A stretch of DNA of 64,000 nucleotides, from positions 298,994-362,993 of the forward strand of contig NZ_FUKN01000010.1 in NCBI RefSeq assembly GCF_900163785.1, written 5' to 3'. This DNA comes from Psychrobacter sp. JB385. GTDB taxonomy: Bacteria; Pseudomonadota; Gammaproteobacteria; Pseudomonadales; Moraxellaceae. Made by a program: the position numbers and the translations under genes. The notes under the pieces are model-generated. The model was not told where the DNA came from and did no database searches. It worked only from the letters and a program-made list of their open reading frames with translations. The number at the start of each line of letters is the position of its first letter. Position 1 is the stretch's first letter. Positions 27,580 through 36,522 of this stretch are shown here, in pieces.

Positions 27580-28824
27580 ATGCCCGCTTTCTCAGATTTA
27601 GCAATTGATAGCCTGCCATTAGCGTTTGGTATCATTATGGCAATCATTGGCCTAGTATTTTATACCCAAGGCTTACCCGGCAAGTTTTGGCGACGATTTT
27701 ATGCGGTATTACCAGGTATTGTTCTGTGCTGTTTTATACCCGCCACATTAAACAGCTTAGGGGTGTTCGCTGACGGAGTTGGTTCGCAGATTTATGGCTT
27801 CACAGCCACTTATCTGTTGCCTGCAAGTTTATTATTAATGACTCTATCAATGGATGTGCCTAAAATCCTTGGCTTGGGCTGGAAAGCCATTGCGATGTTC
27901 TTTGCCGCCAGTATCGCCATTATTATCAGTGGTCCTATTAGTTTAGGAATCGCCAAATGGGTGTCACCTGACATGTTTGTCGATGATACGTTATGGCGCG
28001 GATTTTCCGCTGTGGCAGGCAGTTGGATTGGCGGCGCCGCCAACCAAGCGGCGATGAAGGAGCTGTTTGGCGTCAGCGATGATTTGTTTGGCATGATGAT
28101 CTTGGTCGATGCGACCAATGCCTCATTGTGGCTACTCGCAATCTTAGTCATGGCGAAACATAGCGAAAAAATAGACCGCTTTTTAAAAGCAGATACCAGC
28201 AGTATTGATAAAGTCATTACAGCTGTCGAAAGTTATGAGCGTGACCATGCGCGGCCTGCTACTTTGAATGATTTGATGGTGATGTTTGGATTATGCTTTG
28301 CCATGGTTGGAGTCGCGCATTTTGTTGGTGGACAAGTTGCTGACTTTTTTGCCCCATACAAATGGGCAGTGCAATATAGTTTTGCCAGCTCGTTCTTTTG
28401 GATGGTGGTGATTATTACCTTAATCGGCGTTATCTTTTCTTTTACCAAAATCCGACGTCTTGACCACGTGGGCGCGTCCAAAATGGGTACCGTATTTATC
28501 TTCGTGTTGATTGCCGCCATTGGTATGCAGATTAATTTGGCGGGTATTGTCTCGCAGTGGCGTCTGTTGCTCATCGGCTTTTTATGGATGAGTATCCATG
28601 TTGTGATTATCTTTGCTGTCGCAAGGCTTATCCGTGCGCCATTTTTCTTTTTGGCGGTTGGTTCTAATGCTAATACGGGCGGCGCATCGTCGGCACCGAT
28701 CGTCGCGACGGCTTTTCATCCGTCGCTTGCACCTGTTGGGGTGTTTTTGGGTATTCTTGGTTATGCGGTAGGGACGTTTGGTGGTTATATCAGTACCCAA
28801 ATGATGCGGTTGGTTGTGGGGTAG
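27580..28824 (+). CDS. DUF819 integral membrane protein (YjcL-like)
   Basis: About 414 residues from ATG 27580, chosen for GGAG at 27569-27572 seven bases upstream. The frame extends to a GTG at 27442, but that lies inside the helicase terminator. Multiple hydrophobic segments. A conserved core GSWIGGAANQAAMKELFGV and a C-terminal GSNANTGGASSAPIVATAFH are typical of DUF819, where Asn/Gly/Ala-rich motifs suggest a transporter. The substrate is unknown. Confidence 0.8.
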   Translation: MPAFSDLAIDSLPLAFGIIMAIIGLVFYTQGLPGKFWRRFYAVLPGIVLCCFIPATLNSLGVFADGVGSQIYGFTATYLLPASLLLMTLSMDVPKILGLGWKAIAMFFAASIAIIISGPISLGIAKWVSPDMFVDDTLWRGFSAVAGSWIGGAANQAAMKELFGVSDDLFGMMILVDATNASLWLLAILVMAKHSEKIDRFLKADTSSIDKVITAVESYERDHARPATLNDLMVMFGLCFAMVGVAHFVGGQVADFFAPYKWAVQYSFASSFFWMVVIITLIGVIFSFTKIRRLDHVGASKMGTVFIFVLIAAIGMQINLAGIVSQWRLLLIGFLWMSIHVVIIFAVARLIRAPFFFLAVGSNANTGGASSAPIVATAFHPSLAPVGVFLGILGYAVGTFGGYISTQMMRLVVG

Positions 28825-28870
28825 CACTGACGTTATCATACTTACAACGACAGTCTCTCCTTTACCAATC

Positions 28871-28898
28871 AAAGAACCTGCATGAATGCAGGTTCTTT
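28871..28898. terminator. Terminator after the DUF819 gene
   Basis: AAAGAACCTGCAT (28871-28883) pairs with ATGCAGGTTCTTT (28886-28898) with a two-base gap between arms. Confidence 0.85.
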
Positions 28899-29043
28899 GT
28901 TATTTATGAGTGAGTAGATTAAGTTATCGTTTTGTCTGTCTATGCTGCTAATACGTAAGCTCTATCAACTCATCACATGTGCCCGTGTTAATATTTCTGC
29001 CAATTATAAAAATAACCACACATTCGGTAGGAACAATAGCGCC

Positions 29044-31611
29044 ATGGCGAACTCCAAAATTTTAGAAGAAAAATCAGATAAGACCATCCCTGCGAAACAC
29101 ATTCTCCATCACTCCAATCAGGATAGCATCCAAATCAGAGGCGCGCGCGTTCATAACCTAAAAAACGTCGATGTGGATTTACCGCGTGATGCACTGGTGG
29201 TCTTTACAGGCATATCAGGCTCGGGGAAATCCTCCTTGGCATTTGGGACCTTATTTGCTGAGTCACAACGTCGCTATCTTGATTCGGTCTCGCCTTATGC
29301 CAGACGGCTTATTGATCAGGTTGATGAACCCGATGTTGATACCATCGAGGGGTTACCACCAGCGGTGGCATTACAGCAGCAGCGCGGCACACCCTCGGTA
29401 CGCTCATCTGTCGGTAGTGTCACCACAATATCCAATGGTCTGCGCATGTTGTATTCCCGAGCCGGAGAGTACCCAGCCGCCCAAGAGCTGCTCTATGCCG
29501 ATGCGTTTTCTCCCAATACGCCAGATGGTGCTTGCCCGAGATGTTCGGGGATTGGCCGTGTGTTCGAGGTCACTGAAGAGCTGCTTGTACCAGATAATAC
29601 CAAGACCATTCGCGAACGCGCAATTGCCGCATGGCCACCCGCATGGCAAGGTCAAAACCTGAGTCGTATATTAACAACGCTGGGTTATGATATCGATAAG
29701 CCTTGGCACACCCTGCCAAAAGAGACCCGCGATTGGATTTTGTTTACGGATGAGACACCAACAGTACCCGTTTATCCTGAATACAATATTGAGCAGACAC
29801 GTGAGGCCATCGAAAAAGGCGAGAAGCCAAACTACATGGGCACGTTTACCAGTGCTAAGAATTTTATCTTACATTCCTTTGCCACCACTCAAAGTCCGCG
29901 CACCAAAAAACGCGTCTCACAATTTATGCAGATATCTGAGTGTCCAGAATGTCATGGCAAAAAATTAAAAAAAGAATCGCTGTCCGTCAAGTTTGCTGGA
30001 TTGGACATTGGTGAGCTGTCGCAGCTCACATTGACGGATATGGCCATCAAACTTGAGAAAACAGCACACACCAAAGTGGCTGATGACACACCAAACCGTG
30101 AAAAAGCCATCGTTGCCCAGCGTATTTCCAGTGATATTCTTTCTCGTATTGAGGCACTAACAAGGCTTGGTCTGGGCTATCTGTCGCTTGAGCGTACCAC
30201 GCCAACGCTATCGCCTGGCGAGCTCCAACGATTGCGATTAGCGACCCAAATTCGCTCACAGCTTTTTAGCGTGGTTTATGTGCTAGATGAGCCATCCGCA
30301 GGGCTGCATCCAGCCGATACGCAAGCGCTGCTAGGAGCACTAGATGAGCTCATCGCGTCTGGTAATTCAGTGTTTGTCGTTGAGCATGACGTGAGTGTCA
30401 TTCGGCATGCCGATTGGATAGTCGATGTCGGGCCACAAGCTGGCACGCATGGTGGCGAGATTGTTTATAGTGGGCCGGTAAATGGCCTGCGTGATGTTGC
30501 ACAGTCGCATACGGGGCGCTACCTTTTTGCTGATACAACCTCTAACGCTCAGTCTAAATCTGATACCAGAGAGCCAACAGCATGGCTTAAGCTTGCAAAT
30601 ATTGAGCGTAACAACATCACAGGTTTAGACGTTGCGTTTCCACTTGGGGTGATGACGAGTGTCACTGGGGTATCAGGCTCAGGTAAGTCGAGCCTCGTCA
30701 GCCAAGCGTTGGTTGAGCTTGTCAGTGAAGCACTGGGACAAAAAACGGTTACAGAAGCCCCTGTAGGTGAGGCAGATTTGCTTGAGCAAGAGCTTGAATC
30801 GGCAACAGGCGGCGAAATCAAAGCTGGCATGGCGCATATCCGTCGTCTTATCAATATTAATCAAAAAGCAATCGGACGTACCCCGCGCTCAAACCTAGCA
30901 ACTTATACAGGATTGTTCGATGACGTACGTAAGCTATTTTCCGCCACCAAGCACGCAAAGGCACATGGCTATGGCGCTGGACGTTTCTCATTTAATACAA
31001 CAAAAGGCCGCTGTCCAAATTGTGAAGGTTTGGGTTTTGTCAGTGTAGAGCTGCTATTTTTACCAAGCGTTTATGCACCTTGTCAGGTATGTCATGGACA
31101 GCGCTATGATAAAGAAACACTTGCCATCACGTATCGAGATAAAAATATCGCTGAGGTACTGGACTTAACTGTAGAGGCGGCTTATGAGTTTTTTGTTGAT
31201 GAAACGCCTATCTTGCGGGCATTGGATGCGCTCTTACAAGTTGGGCTTGGCTACTTACGTTTGGGTCAGCCAGCCACGGAGCTATCAGGCGGGGAGGCAC
31301 AGCGCATCAAGCTTGCCACTGAATTGCAACGTATACAGCGAGGCGATACCTTATACATATTAGATGAACCTACCACTGGTCTACATCCCGCTGATGTGTC
31401 CATGCTAATGACGCAGTTAAATGATCTCGTCGATGCTGGCAACACGGTCATCATGGTTGAGCATGATATGCAAGTGGCCAGCAATAGCGATTGGATTATT
31501 GATATGGGGCCAGGGGCTGGTGATGCGGGCGGGCTAATTGTCGCTCAGGGCACGCCAAGTGACGTTACCCAATCAGAAGACAGTCGTACCGCCCCATTTT
31601 TATTGGTGTAA
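29044..31611 (+). CDS. UvrA paralogue (UvrA2-like ABC ATPase)
   Basis: 855 residues from ATG 29044 (TAGGAA upstream); an in-frame ATG at 28942 lacks a ribosome site. Two ABC modules, each with Walker A (GISGSGKSS; GVSGSGKSS) and signature (LSPGELQRLRLA; LSGGEAQRIKLA). Zinc modules are present (CPRCSGIG with CPECHGKK; CPNCEGLGF with CQVCHGQRY). It is shorter than UvrA (about 940), mostly because the region between the first Walker A and zinc modules is reduced; that region in UvrA binds UvrB. This suggests a class II UvrA, possibly for drug-adduct tolerance rather than canonical repair. Confidence 0.88.
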   Translation: MANSKILEEKSDKTIPAKHILHHSNQDSIQIRGARVHNLKNVDVDLPRDALVVFTGISGSGKSSLAFGTLFAESQRRYLDSVSPYARRLIDQVDEPDVDTIEGLPPAVALQQQRGTPSVRSSVGSVTTISNGLRMLYSRAGEYPAAQELLYADAFSPNTPDGACPRCSGIGRVFEVTEELLVPDNTKTIRERAIAAWPPAWQGQNLSRILTTLGYDIDKPWHTLPKETRDWILFTDETPTVPVYPEYNIEQTREAIEKGEKPNYMGTFTSAKNFILHSFATTQSPRTKKRVSQFMQISECPECHGKKLKKESLSVKFAGLDIGELSQLTLTDMAIKLEKTAHTKVADDTPNREKAIVAQRISSDILSRIEALTRLGLGYLSLERTTPTLSPGELQRLRLATQIRSQLFSVVYVLDEPSAGLHPADTQALLGALDELIASGNSVFVVEHDVSVIRHADWIVDVGPQAGTHGGEIVYSGPVNGLRDVAQSHTGRYLFADTTSNAQSKSDTREPTAWLKLANIERNNITGLDVAFPLGVMTSVTGVSGSGKSSLVSQALVELVSEALGQKTVTEAPVGEADLLEQELESATGGEIKAGMAHIRRLININQKAIGRTPRSNLATYTGLFDDVRKLFSATKHAKAHGYGAGRFSFNTTKGRCPNCEGLGFVSVELLFLPSVYAPCQVCHGQRYDKETLAITYRDKNIAEVLDLTVEAAYEFFVDETPILRALDALLQVGLGYLRLGQPATELSGGEAQRIKLATELQRIQRGDTLYILDEPTTGLHPADVSMLMTQLNDLVDAGNTVIMVEHDMQVASNSDWIIDMGPGAGDAGGLIVAQGTPSDVTQSEDSRTAPFLLV

Positions 31612-31649
31612 TGAATATTCTTTGAACAAGCTTTGATAGTGCGAAAAAT

Positions 31650-32390
31650 CTAACCCCAATAATCGTTCGGACATTCAGGCAATTCAATCAAGGTATTGCG
31701 CAGGGCTGCTGACCACTGGCGACTGATGGTCTTAAAATACTCATCGTCTTCTTCGATACGGCGGCCTTTTGGTAGCATGAGACTGTCATTTTCATAAATC
31801 ACAAAATCAATGGGCATGCCGACAGACAAGTTAGAGTGTAGCGTTGAGTCAAAAGACAACATCAACGCTTGAGCTGCATGATTGACGTTGGTGTCATATC
31901 TGACCGAACGATCCAGAATCGGCTTACCATACTTGCTCTCACCCAACTGAAAAAATGGCGTGTCTCTTGTGGCTCTAATACAGTTGCCTTCAGGGTAGAT
32001 CATATATAGCTCAGGCGGCTGGCCCTTTATTTGACCGCCCAATAAAAATGAGCTGGTAAACGTGCGACTATTGTTATCATTGGCCACTCGTTGCGCGTTT
32101 GCCATGACGTTACGCATACATTCGCCAACCATTTGCGCCCCATCGAACAGCGATGGGACAGTGTTTAAGCTACCCTCTGCACGTGAGTTAATATCGCTTT
32201 GAAGTTTATTAAACACAGCCTGTGAGGTCGCCAAACTACCCGCAGTTTGCAGTATCATGAAACGCTCGCCTTCAACGCCGTATTGGTACAGTTTTCTAAA
32301 GGTTGAGATGTGATCAACCCCTGCATTGGTGCGAGTATCACTGGCAAAAATCATCCCTTCTTTGAGACGAATGGCAGCACAATAAGTCAT
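31650..32390 (-). CDS. Anbu, proteasome-like peptidase
   Basis: 246 residues from ATG 32390, chosen because it puts Thr2 at the N-terminus after Met removal, as needed for an N-terminal nucleophile. The start MTYCAAIRLKEGMIFASDTR matches Anbu (ancestral beta subunit), with conserved Asp and Lys (FRKLY). Last gene of a three-gene operon with a transglutaminase-like protein and a circularly permuted ATP-grasp/alpha-E fusion, the standard Anbu neighbourhood. The physiological substrate of Anbu is not established. Confidence 0.92.
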   Translation of the reverse strand: MTYCAAIRLKEGMIFASDTRTNAGVDHISTFRKLYQYGVEGERFMILQTAGSLATSQAVFNKLQSDINSRAEGSLNTVPSLFDGAQMVGECMRNVMANAQRVANDNNSRTFTSSFLLGGQIKGQPPELYMIYPEGNCIRATRDTPFFQLGESKYGKPILDRSVRYDTNVNHAAQALMLSFDSTLHSNLSVGMPIDFVIYENDSLMLPKGRRIEEDDEYFKTISRQWSAALRNTLIELPECPNDYWG

Positions 32391-32424
32391 AACGGATCCT
32401 TTGAAGACAATCGTAAAAAATACT

Positions 32425-33210
32425 TCATGATAATCTTGAAACCAGTACCTGACTGTAAAGATTTTCGTAACCACCGCCCATTCTCACACCGCGTACAGGC
32501 GCTGCATCTAGGTAATCTCGACCAATGGCAACATACACATGAGAGCTTGGCTGGAACAACTGGTTTGAGATATCAAAGGTGTACCAGTAGCCATCTAGCC
32601 ACACCTCTGCCCATGCATGACTGGCCATATGATTCTCAGTGTCATCATAGAGATAGCCTGATACATAGCGCGCTGGAATCTGCTGATCTCGTAAGCATCC
32701 TAAAAAGATATGGGTATGGTCTTGGCACACGCCAGCGCCAATATCAAAAGCTTCGGCAGCCGTTGTGCCGACATGAGTGATATTTTTGATATAAGGGACT
32801 TTTGTGAGTAGCTCAGCTGCCATCACCTTTAAATTGTCATGGGTCAGCGTTTTTAAATAAGGGGCCGCAAACGCCCGCATGTTGTCCGAGCACGCTGTCA
32901 AAGGGCTTTGTACGGTAAATAACAGATAGGGGACATGGTCCATATCCTCTAATCGCTCTGTACTCGTGTTAATCTCAACAATACCCGACGCCTGCATTTG
33001 TAGATTGTTGTGCGCCTCATTACGGCTAAGCGTCAGCCAATCGTTGCCAAACCCATCTTTTTGACTGGTGGCGACCTTGGGTAGCATGACGTTCCACTGA
33101 TGAATGACTTGATGCGGCAGCTGCATGGGCGTCATGCGAATATATTGCACACTTCGATGGGCCAACTCATCGTAGTAATAGTTGGTTTGGTGACTGATTT
33201 GAAGTTTCAT
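32425..33210 (-). CDS. Transglutaminase-like cysteine protease of the Anbu cluster
   Basis: 261 residues: an N-terminal beta domain (bacterial transglutaminase-like N) and a core with the triad motifs FDIGAGVCQDHTHIFLG (Cys), MASHAWAEVWLDGYWYTFDI (His, Asp). Located between the ATP-grasp/alpha-E gene and Anbu on the same strand. The cluster may make and then process a peptide-tagged substrate, which is an inference from the co-occurring ligase-like and protease-like enzymes. Confidence 0.9.
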   Translation of the reverse strand: MKLQISHQTNYYYDELAHRSVQYIRMTPMQLPHQVIHQWNVMLPKVATSQKDGFGNDWLTLSRNEAHNNLQMQASGIVEINTSTERLEDMDHVPYLLFTVQSPLTACSDNMRAFAAPYLKTLTHDNLKVMAAELLTKVPYIKNITHVGTTAAEAFDIGAGVCQDHTHIFLGCLRDQQIPARYVSGYLYDDTENHMASHAWAEVWLDGYWYTFDISNQLFQPSSHVYVAIGRDYLDAAPVRGVRMGGGYENLYSQVLVSRLS

Positions 33211-33276
33211 GGTATGTTCCTCATAGTCTTTTCTTATTATTTCGTACTTAATGCTTTGTCATTAAGTGATGAGGCA

Positions 33277-35547
33277 TTAGACCCCTTGCTGCAATATCGT
33301 GTTACATTCTTGACTCAAGAGCTGAAAGTCACTGAGCTGTTGCGACTTGATCATCTGATTGGTTAGACGAATCAGCTCACGCCAGCGTGTGTTTTCTGGC
33401 AGTTTATTGATCCAGTGCTTGAATTCAAGGCTGATATTAACTGAGTCTTCATTGAGAAATACCGTACGCTCCAGTTGTTCAAAATGCCGGCCCAATTGCC
33501 AAAAGCATGTCACGATAGGGTGCTCTTGCGCCATGGCAGCATTACAGGCGTGTAGTTGTAACGTCGCCGCTCGGTACGTGCCCGCGCTCGACAGTCGTTT
33601 AATCAGGTTGTATAGCTCAGCGGTATCTTTACCAATGACACCCTTGGCTTCTTGTACATTGGTCTCAATAGATTGAACAATATTGGGTATTTTGTCTTGC
33701 TCCAAGTCACTCAGCATCTGAGTTTTCATCGACTTTAGCGGCTGATTTGGATCAACGTTGAAACCCAAATGATTAATCAGGTGCTGCAATTGTGTTTTTT
33801 TAATATTGCCTTTTACCAACTGTTTGATAATGTTGTCATAATAATACAGGCGCTCACTGTAGCGACCGAGCCACACCAAATGATTGGCAGTAGATAACAG
33901 CAATATCATTGGTGCATTGTCAGGATTCTCGTAGCCTGCTTCAAGCGGCTGCACAGGATCATGATAATGTGAATGACTTGCTGTGATGGCCTCTAACGAC
34001 TGTTTATCCAGTTGGTTGTCTGGTTTTTTGATGATTTGCCTAGATGATGATGTCAAGTTGCTGTCATCAATAATCCACGTGTCTTTGATGCCGCCGCCTT
34101 GCGACGAATTGACTACCAAAGAGCCTTCAACCATGGCCACTCGCGTTAATCCGCCAGGTACAATATCTACAGAGCCATCACCATGACTGAGAATAAAGGG
34201 ACGCAAGTCGATATGACGCGGTGCAATCCCGTCACTGACCGCAGTAGGGTTGGTGGAGAGTGAAATTGTGGGCTGAGCGATAAATCCAGCCGGATTGTCT
34301 AAAAGACGCTGACGGTAATCACTGATTTCTTGCTTGGTAGAGGTGGGGCCAATAAGCATGCCATAGCCACCAGAACCTTGGGTTTCTTTGACAACCAGCT
34401 TATCCAAATTATCCAGTACGTATTTGAGTTCATCAGGTTTACGGCACTGGTATGTCTCGATATTAGGTAGGATAGGCTCTTCGCCCAAATAAAACTTAAT
34501 CATATCTGGTACAAAAGGATACAAGCTCTTGTCATCGGCCACACCTGTCCCTGGAGCGTTGACAATGACCACGTTGCCTGCGCGGTAGGCACTCATCAAT
34601 CCTGACACACCCAAAATAGAATCTGAACGAAACGCCAGTGGATCAATATAAGGATCGTCAATGCGGCGATAAATAATATCGACCTGTACTTTGCCACGAA
34701 TGCCTTGCATGTAGACCTTGCTGTCTTCGACAATCAAATCATAGCCATGTACGAGCGGGACATTCATTTCGTGCGCCAAAAAAGCATGCTCATAATAAGC
34801 ACTGTTAAAACGTCCTGGCGTTAAGATGGCTATCTGTGGATCGTATTTGCTGGTTGAGCTGGCAAGACAAGATTTTAGGCGCTGCGGATAGTCACTAACG
34901 CCCAAAATAGAGCTTTGGGAAAATTGATCAGACAATAGTGTCTCGGATATCTTTCGGCTCTCAAGCATATACGAGACCCCAGATGGGGTACGTAGATTGT
35001 CCTCTAATACACAAAACCGACCTGACTCATCTCGAATAAGATCAATACCGCTGATATGTGAGTAGATGGGCTTATCCAGCTCAATGCCTATCATCCATGG
35101 CTCGTAGCAACCACTGGCATAGACGTAGCTGGCAGGTACAATACCAGCTTTCATAATCGCTTGGTCATGATAAATGTCATGCAAAAATGCATTGAGAGCC
35201 GTAATACGCTGCTTACAGCCTGCTTCTATTTGACGCCACTCACTGGCAGCAATGATACGCGGAATGATATCAAAGGGGATCATGCGCTCGATGTTTTTCG
35301 CATCGCTATAGACCGTAAAGGTCACCCCTTTACGATAAAATATATCGGCAGCTTGCTCGTTAAGGTGATTCAACGCATCAATACTGGTGCTGTCCAGCCA
35401 ATTGCCGACAGAACTTGCTACCAATCGATACTGTCCTTTGCCGTTTTGCAACTCATCAAAACTTTGCGGTTTTTTCGGTATGCTTTTTGGGGGTTTGTCC
35501 GCAGAGCTGGTGGTTTGACTCTGAAGCTGAGATGACTTTTGATTCAT
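33277..35547 (-). CDS. Circularly permuted ATP-grasp plus alpha-E domain fusion
   Basis: 756 residues. Residues about 60-490 are a circularly permuted type 2 ATP-grasp ligase domain (SGIDLIRDESGRFCVLEDN, VVKETQGSGGYGMLIGP, SHGDGSVDIVPGGLTRVA). Residues about 540-756 are an alpha-E domain (LSTANHLVWLGRYSERLYYYD). In many bacteria these are separate genes; here they are fused. The N-terminal 40 residues are low-complexity Ser/Gln/Pro/Lys. First gene of the Anbu operon, with a 66-bp gap before the transglutaminase gene. It probably forms an amide bond on an unknown substrate. Confidence 0.88.
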   Translation of the reverse strand: MNQKSSQLQSQTTSSADKPPKSIPKKPQSFDELQNGKGQYRLVASSVGNWLDSTSIDALNHLNEQAADIFYRKGVTFTVYSDAKNIERMIPFDIIPRIIAASEWRQIEAGCKQRITALNAFLHDIYHDQAIMKAGIVPASYVYASGCYEPWMIGIELDKPIYSHISGIDLIRDESGRFCVLEDNLRTPSGVSYMLESRKISETLLSDQFSQSSILGVSDYPQRLKSCLASSTSKYDPQIAILTPGRFNSAYYEHAFLAHEMNVPLVHGYDLIVEDSKVYMQGIRGKVQVDIIYRRIDDPYIDPLAFRSDSILGVSGLMSAYRAGNVVIVNAPGTGVADDKSLYPFVPDMIKFYLGEEPILPNIETYQCRKPDELKYVLDNLDKLVVKETQGSGGYGMLIGPTSTKQEISDYRQRLLDNPAGFIAQPTISLSTNPTAVSDGIAPRHIDLRPFILSHGDGSVDIVPGGLTRVAMVEGSLVVNSSQGGGIKDTWIIDDSNLTSSSRQIIKKPDNQLDKQSLEAITASHSHYHDPVQPLEAGYENPDNAPMILLLSTANHLVWLGRYSERLYYYDNIIKQLVKGNIKKTQLQHLINHLGFNVDPNQPLKSMKTQMLSDLEQDKIPNIVQSIETNVQEAKGVIGKDTAELYNLIKRLSSAGTYRAATLQLHACNAAMAQEHPIVTCFWQLGRHFEQLERTVFLNEDSVNISLEFKHWINKLPENTRWRELIRLTNQMIKSQQLSDFQLLSQECNTILQQGV

Positions 35548-35775
35548 AAATACCTCACGTATCCTTGGTAAAGTTATACTTTATGATGAATACACTGTTT
35601 GTGCTAAACAGCAGAGCGCTTGTATGACGCCCAACAGGTAGTCTATCTCCTGTATAAACTATACAACGGATACTGAGCAATATACAACAAGAGTTAAATA
35701 ATAGGTTTTGAGTAATATCAGCCTAATTCTGATAAATTTAACTCAATTTGTATAAAAAAGAGGAAAAGAGTAGAC

Positions 35776-36414
35776 ATGAGGATATGTGGTAAGTTTTTGG
35801 TGCTGGCTAGTATGGGATTGGCAGGTATGATGAATATGAGTGGTTGTAGTGACGACTCCCAGCAAAACAGCTTGCCAGCTGGTAGCACAGTAATTGCGCT
35901 TGGGGACTCGCTGACTTACGGTTATGGTGCGAGTCTAGATGCAGCTTATCCAACGGTACTTGCCAATTTGAGTCAGTGGAAGGTGATAAATGCAGGCGTC
36001 AATGGCGATACCTCCGCCGATGTGCTGGCTCGTGTCGATGACATTACTGCTCAAAATCCTGACTTGGTACTGCTGGGAGTGGGCGGCAATGATGTATTAC
36101 GTCGTATTCCCTCTGAGACCACGCGCGCCAATATTAATACCACTATTAAAACATTGCAGTCTGAGAATATCGAGGTTGTTCTCATTGCTGAGCCATACTT
36201 TAGCACCAGTGCGCTGTTTGGTAAGGCCAGTGACAATCCGATATACGAAGAGATTGCTGACGCGAAAAAGTTACCGTTATATTCAGGTGGTTGGTCTGCG
36301 GTATTGTCGGATAATACGCTAAAATCTGATCGCATTCACGCCAATGCTGCAGGCTATCGGCAGTTTGCAGAAGGGCTGCATGATTATTTACAAGAAGAAG
36401 GGGTGGCACCATAA
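35776..36414 (+). CDS. GDSL lysophospholipase/arylesterase, lipoprotein form
   Basis: 212-residue SGNH hydrolase of the TesA type. Block I ALGDSLTYGYGAS has the nucleophile Ser, block II has Gly in NAGVNGDT, block III has Asn in GVGGNDVLR, and block V has Asp/His in SDRIHANAAG. The N-terminus has a lipobox-like MNMSGCSDD (Cys24), suggesting lipid anchoring instead of free periplasmic location as for TesA. Monocistronic, divergent from the ATP-grasp gene. Confidence 0.9.
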   Translation: MRICGKFLVLASMGLAGMMNMSGCSDDSQQNSLPAGSTVIALGDSLTYGYGASLDAAYPTVLANLSQWKVINAGVNGDTSADVLARVDDITAQNPDLVLLGVGGNDVLRRIPSETTRANINTTIKTLQSENIEVVLIAEPYFSTSALFGKASDNPIYEEIADAKKLPLYSGGWSAVLSDNTLKSDRIHANAAGYRQFAEGLHDYLQEEGVAP

Positions 36415-36459
36415 TCTCTGGTCTAAATAATCTTTTGACTAAACAGTATCTTGACCAAA

Positions 36460-36505
36460 ATAGGGATAAGCAAAACGGATTTTTGGTTTTATTGCCTATC
36501 CCTAT
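36460..36505. terminator. Hairpin between the esterase and the retron RT genes
   Basis: ATAGGGATA (36460-36468) pairs with TATCCCTAT (36497-36505), with T-rich sequence inside the loop. It lies between two convergent genes. Possible terminator for either. Confidence 0.5.
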
Positions 36506-36522
36506 GAATGATCTTAATTTTT

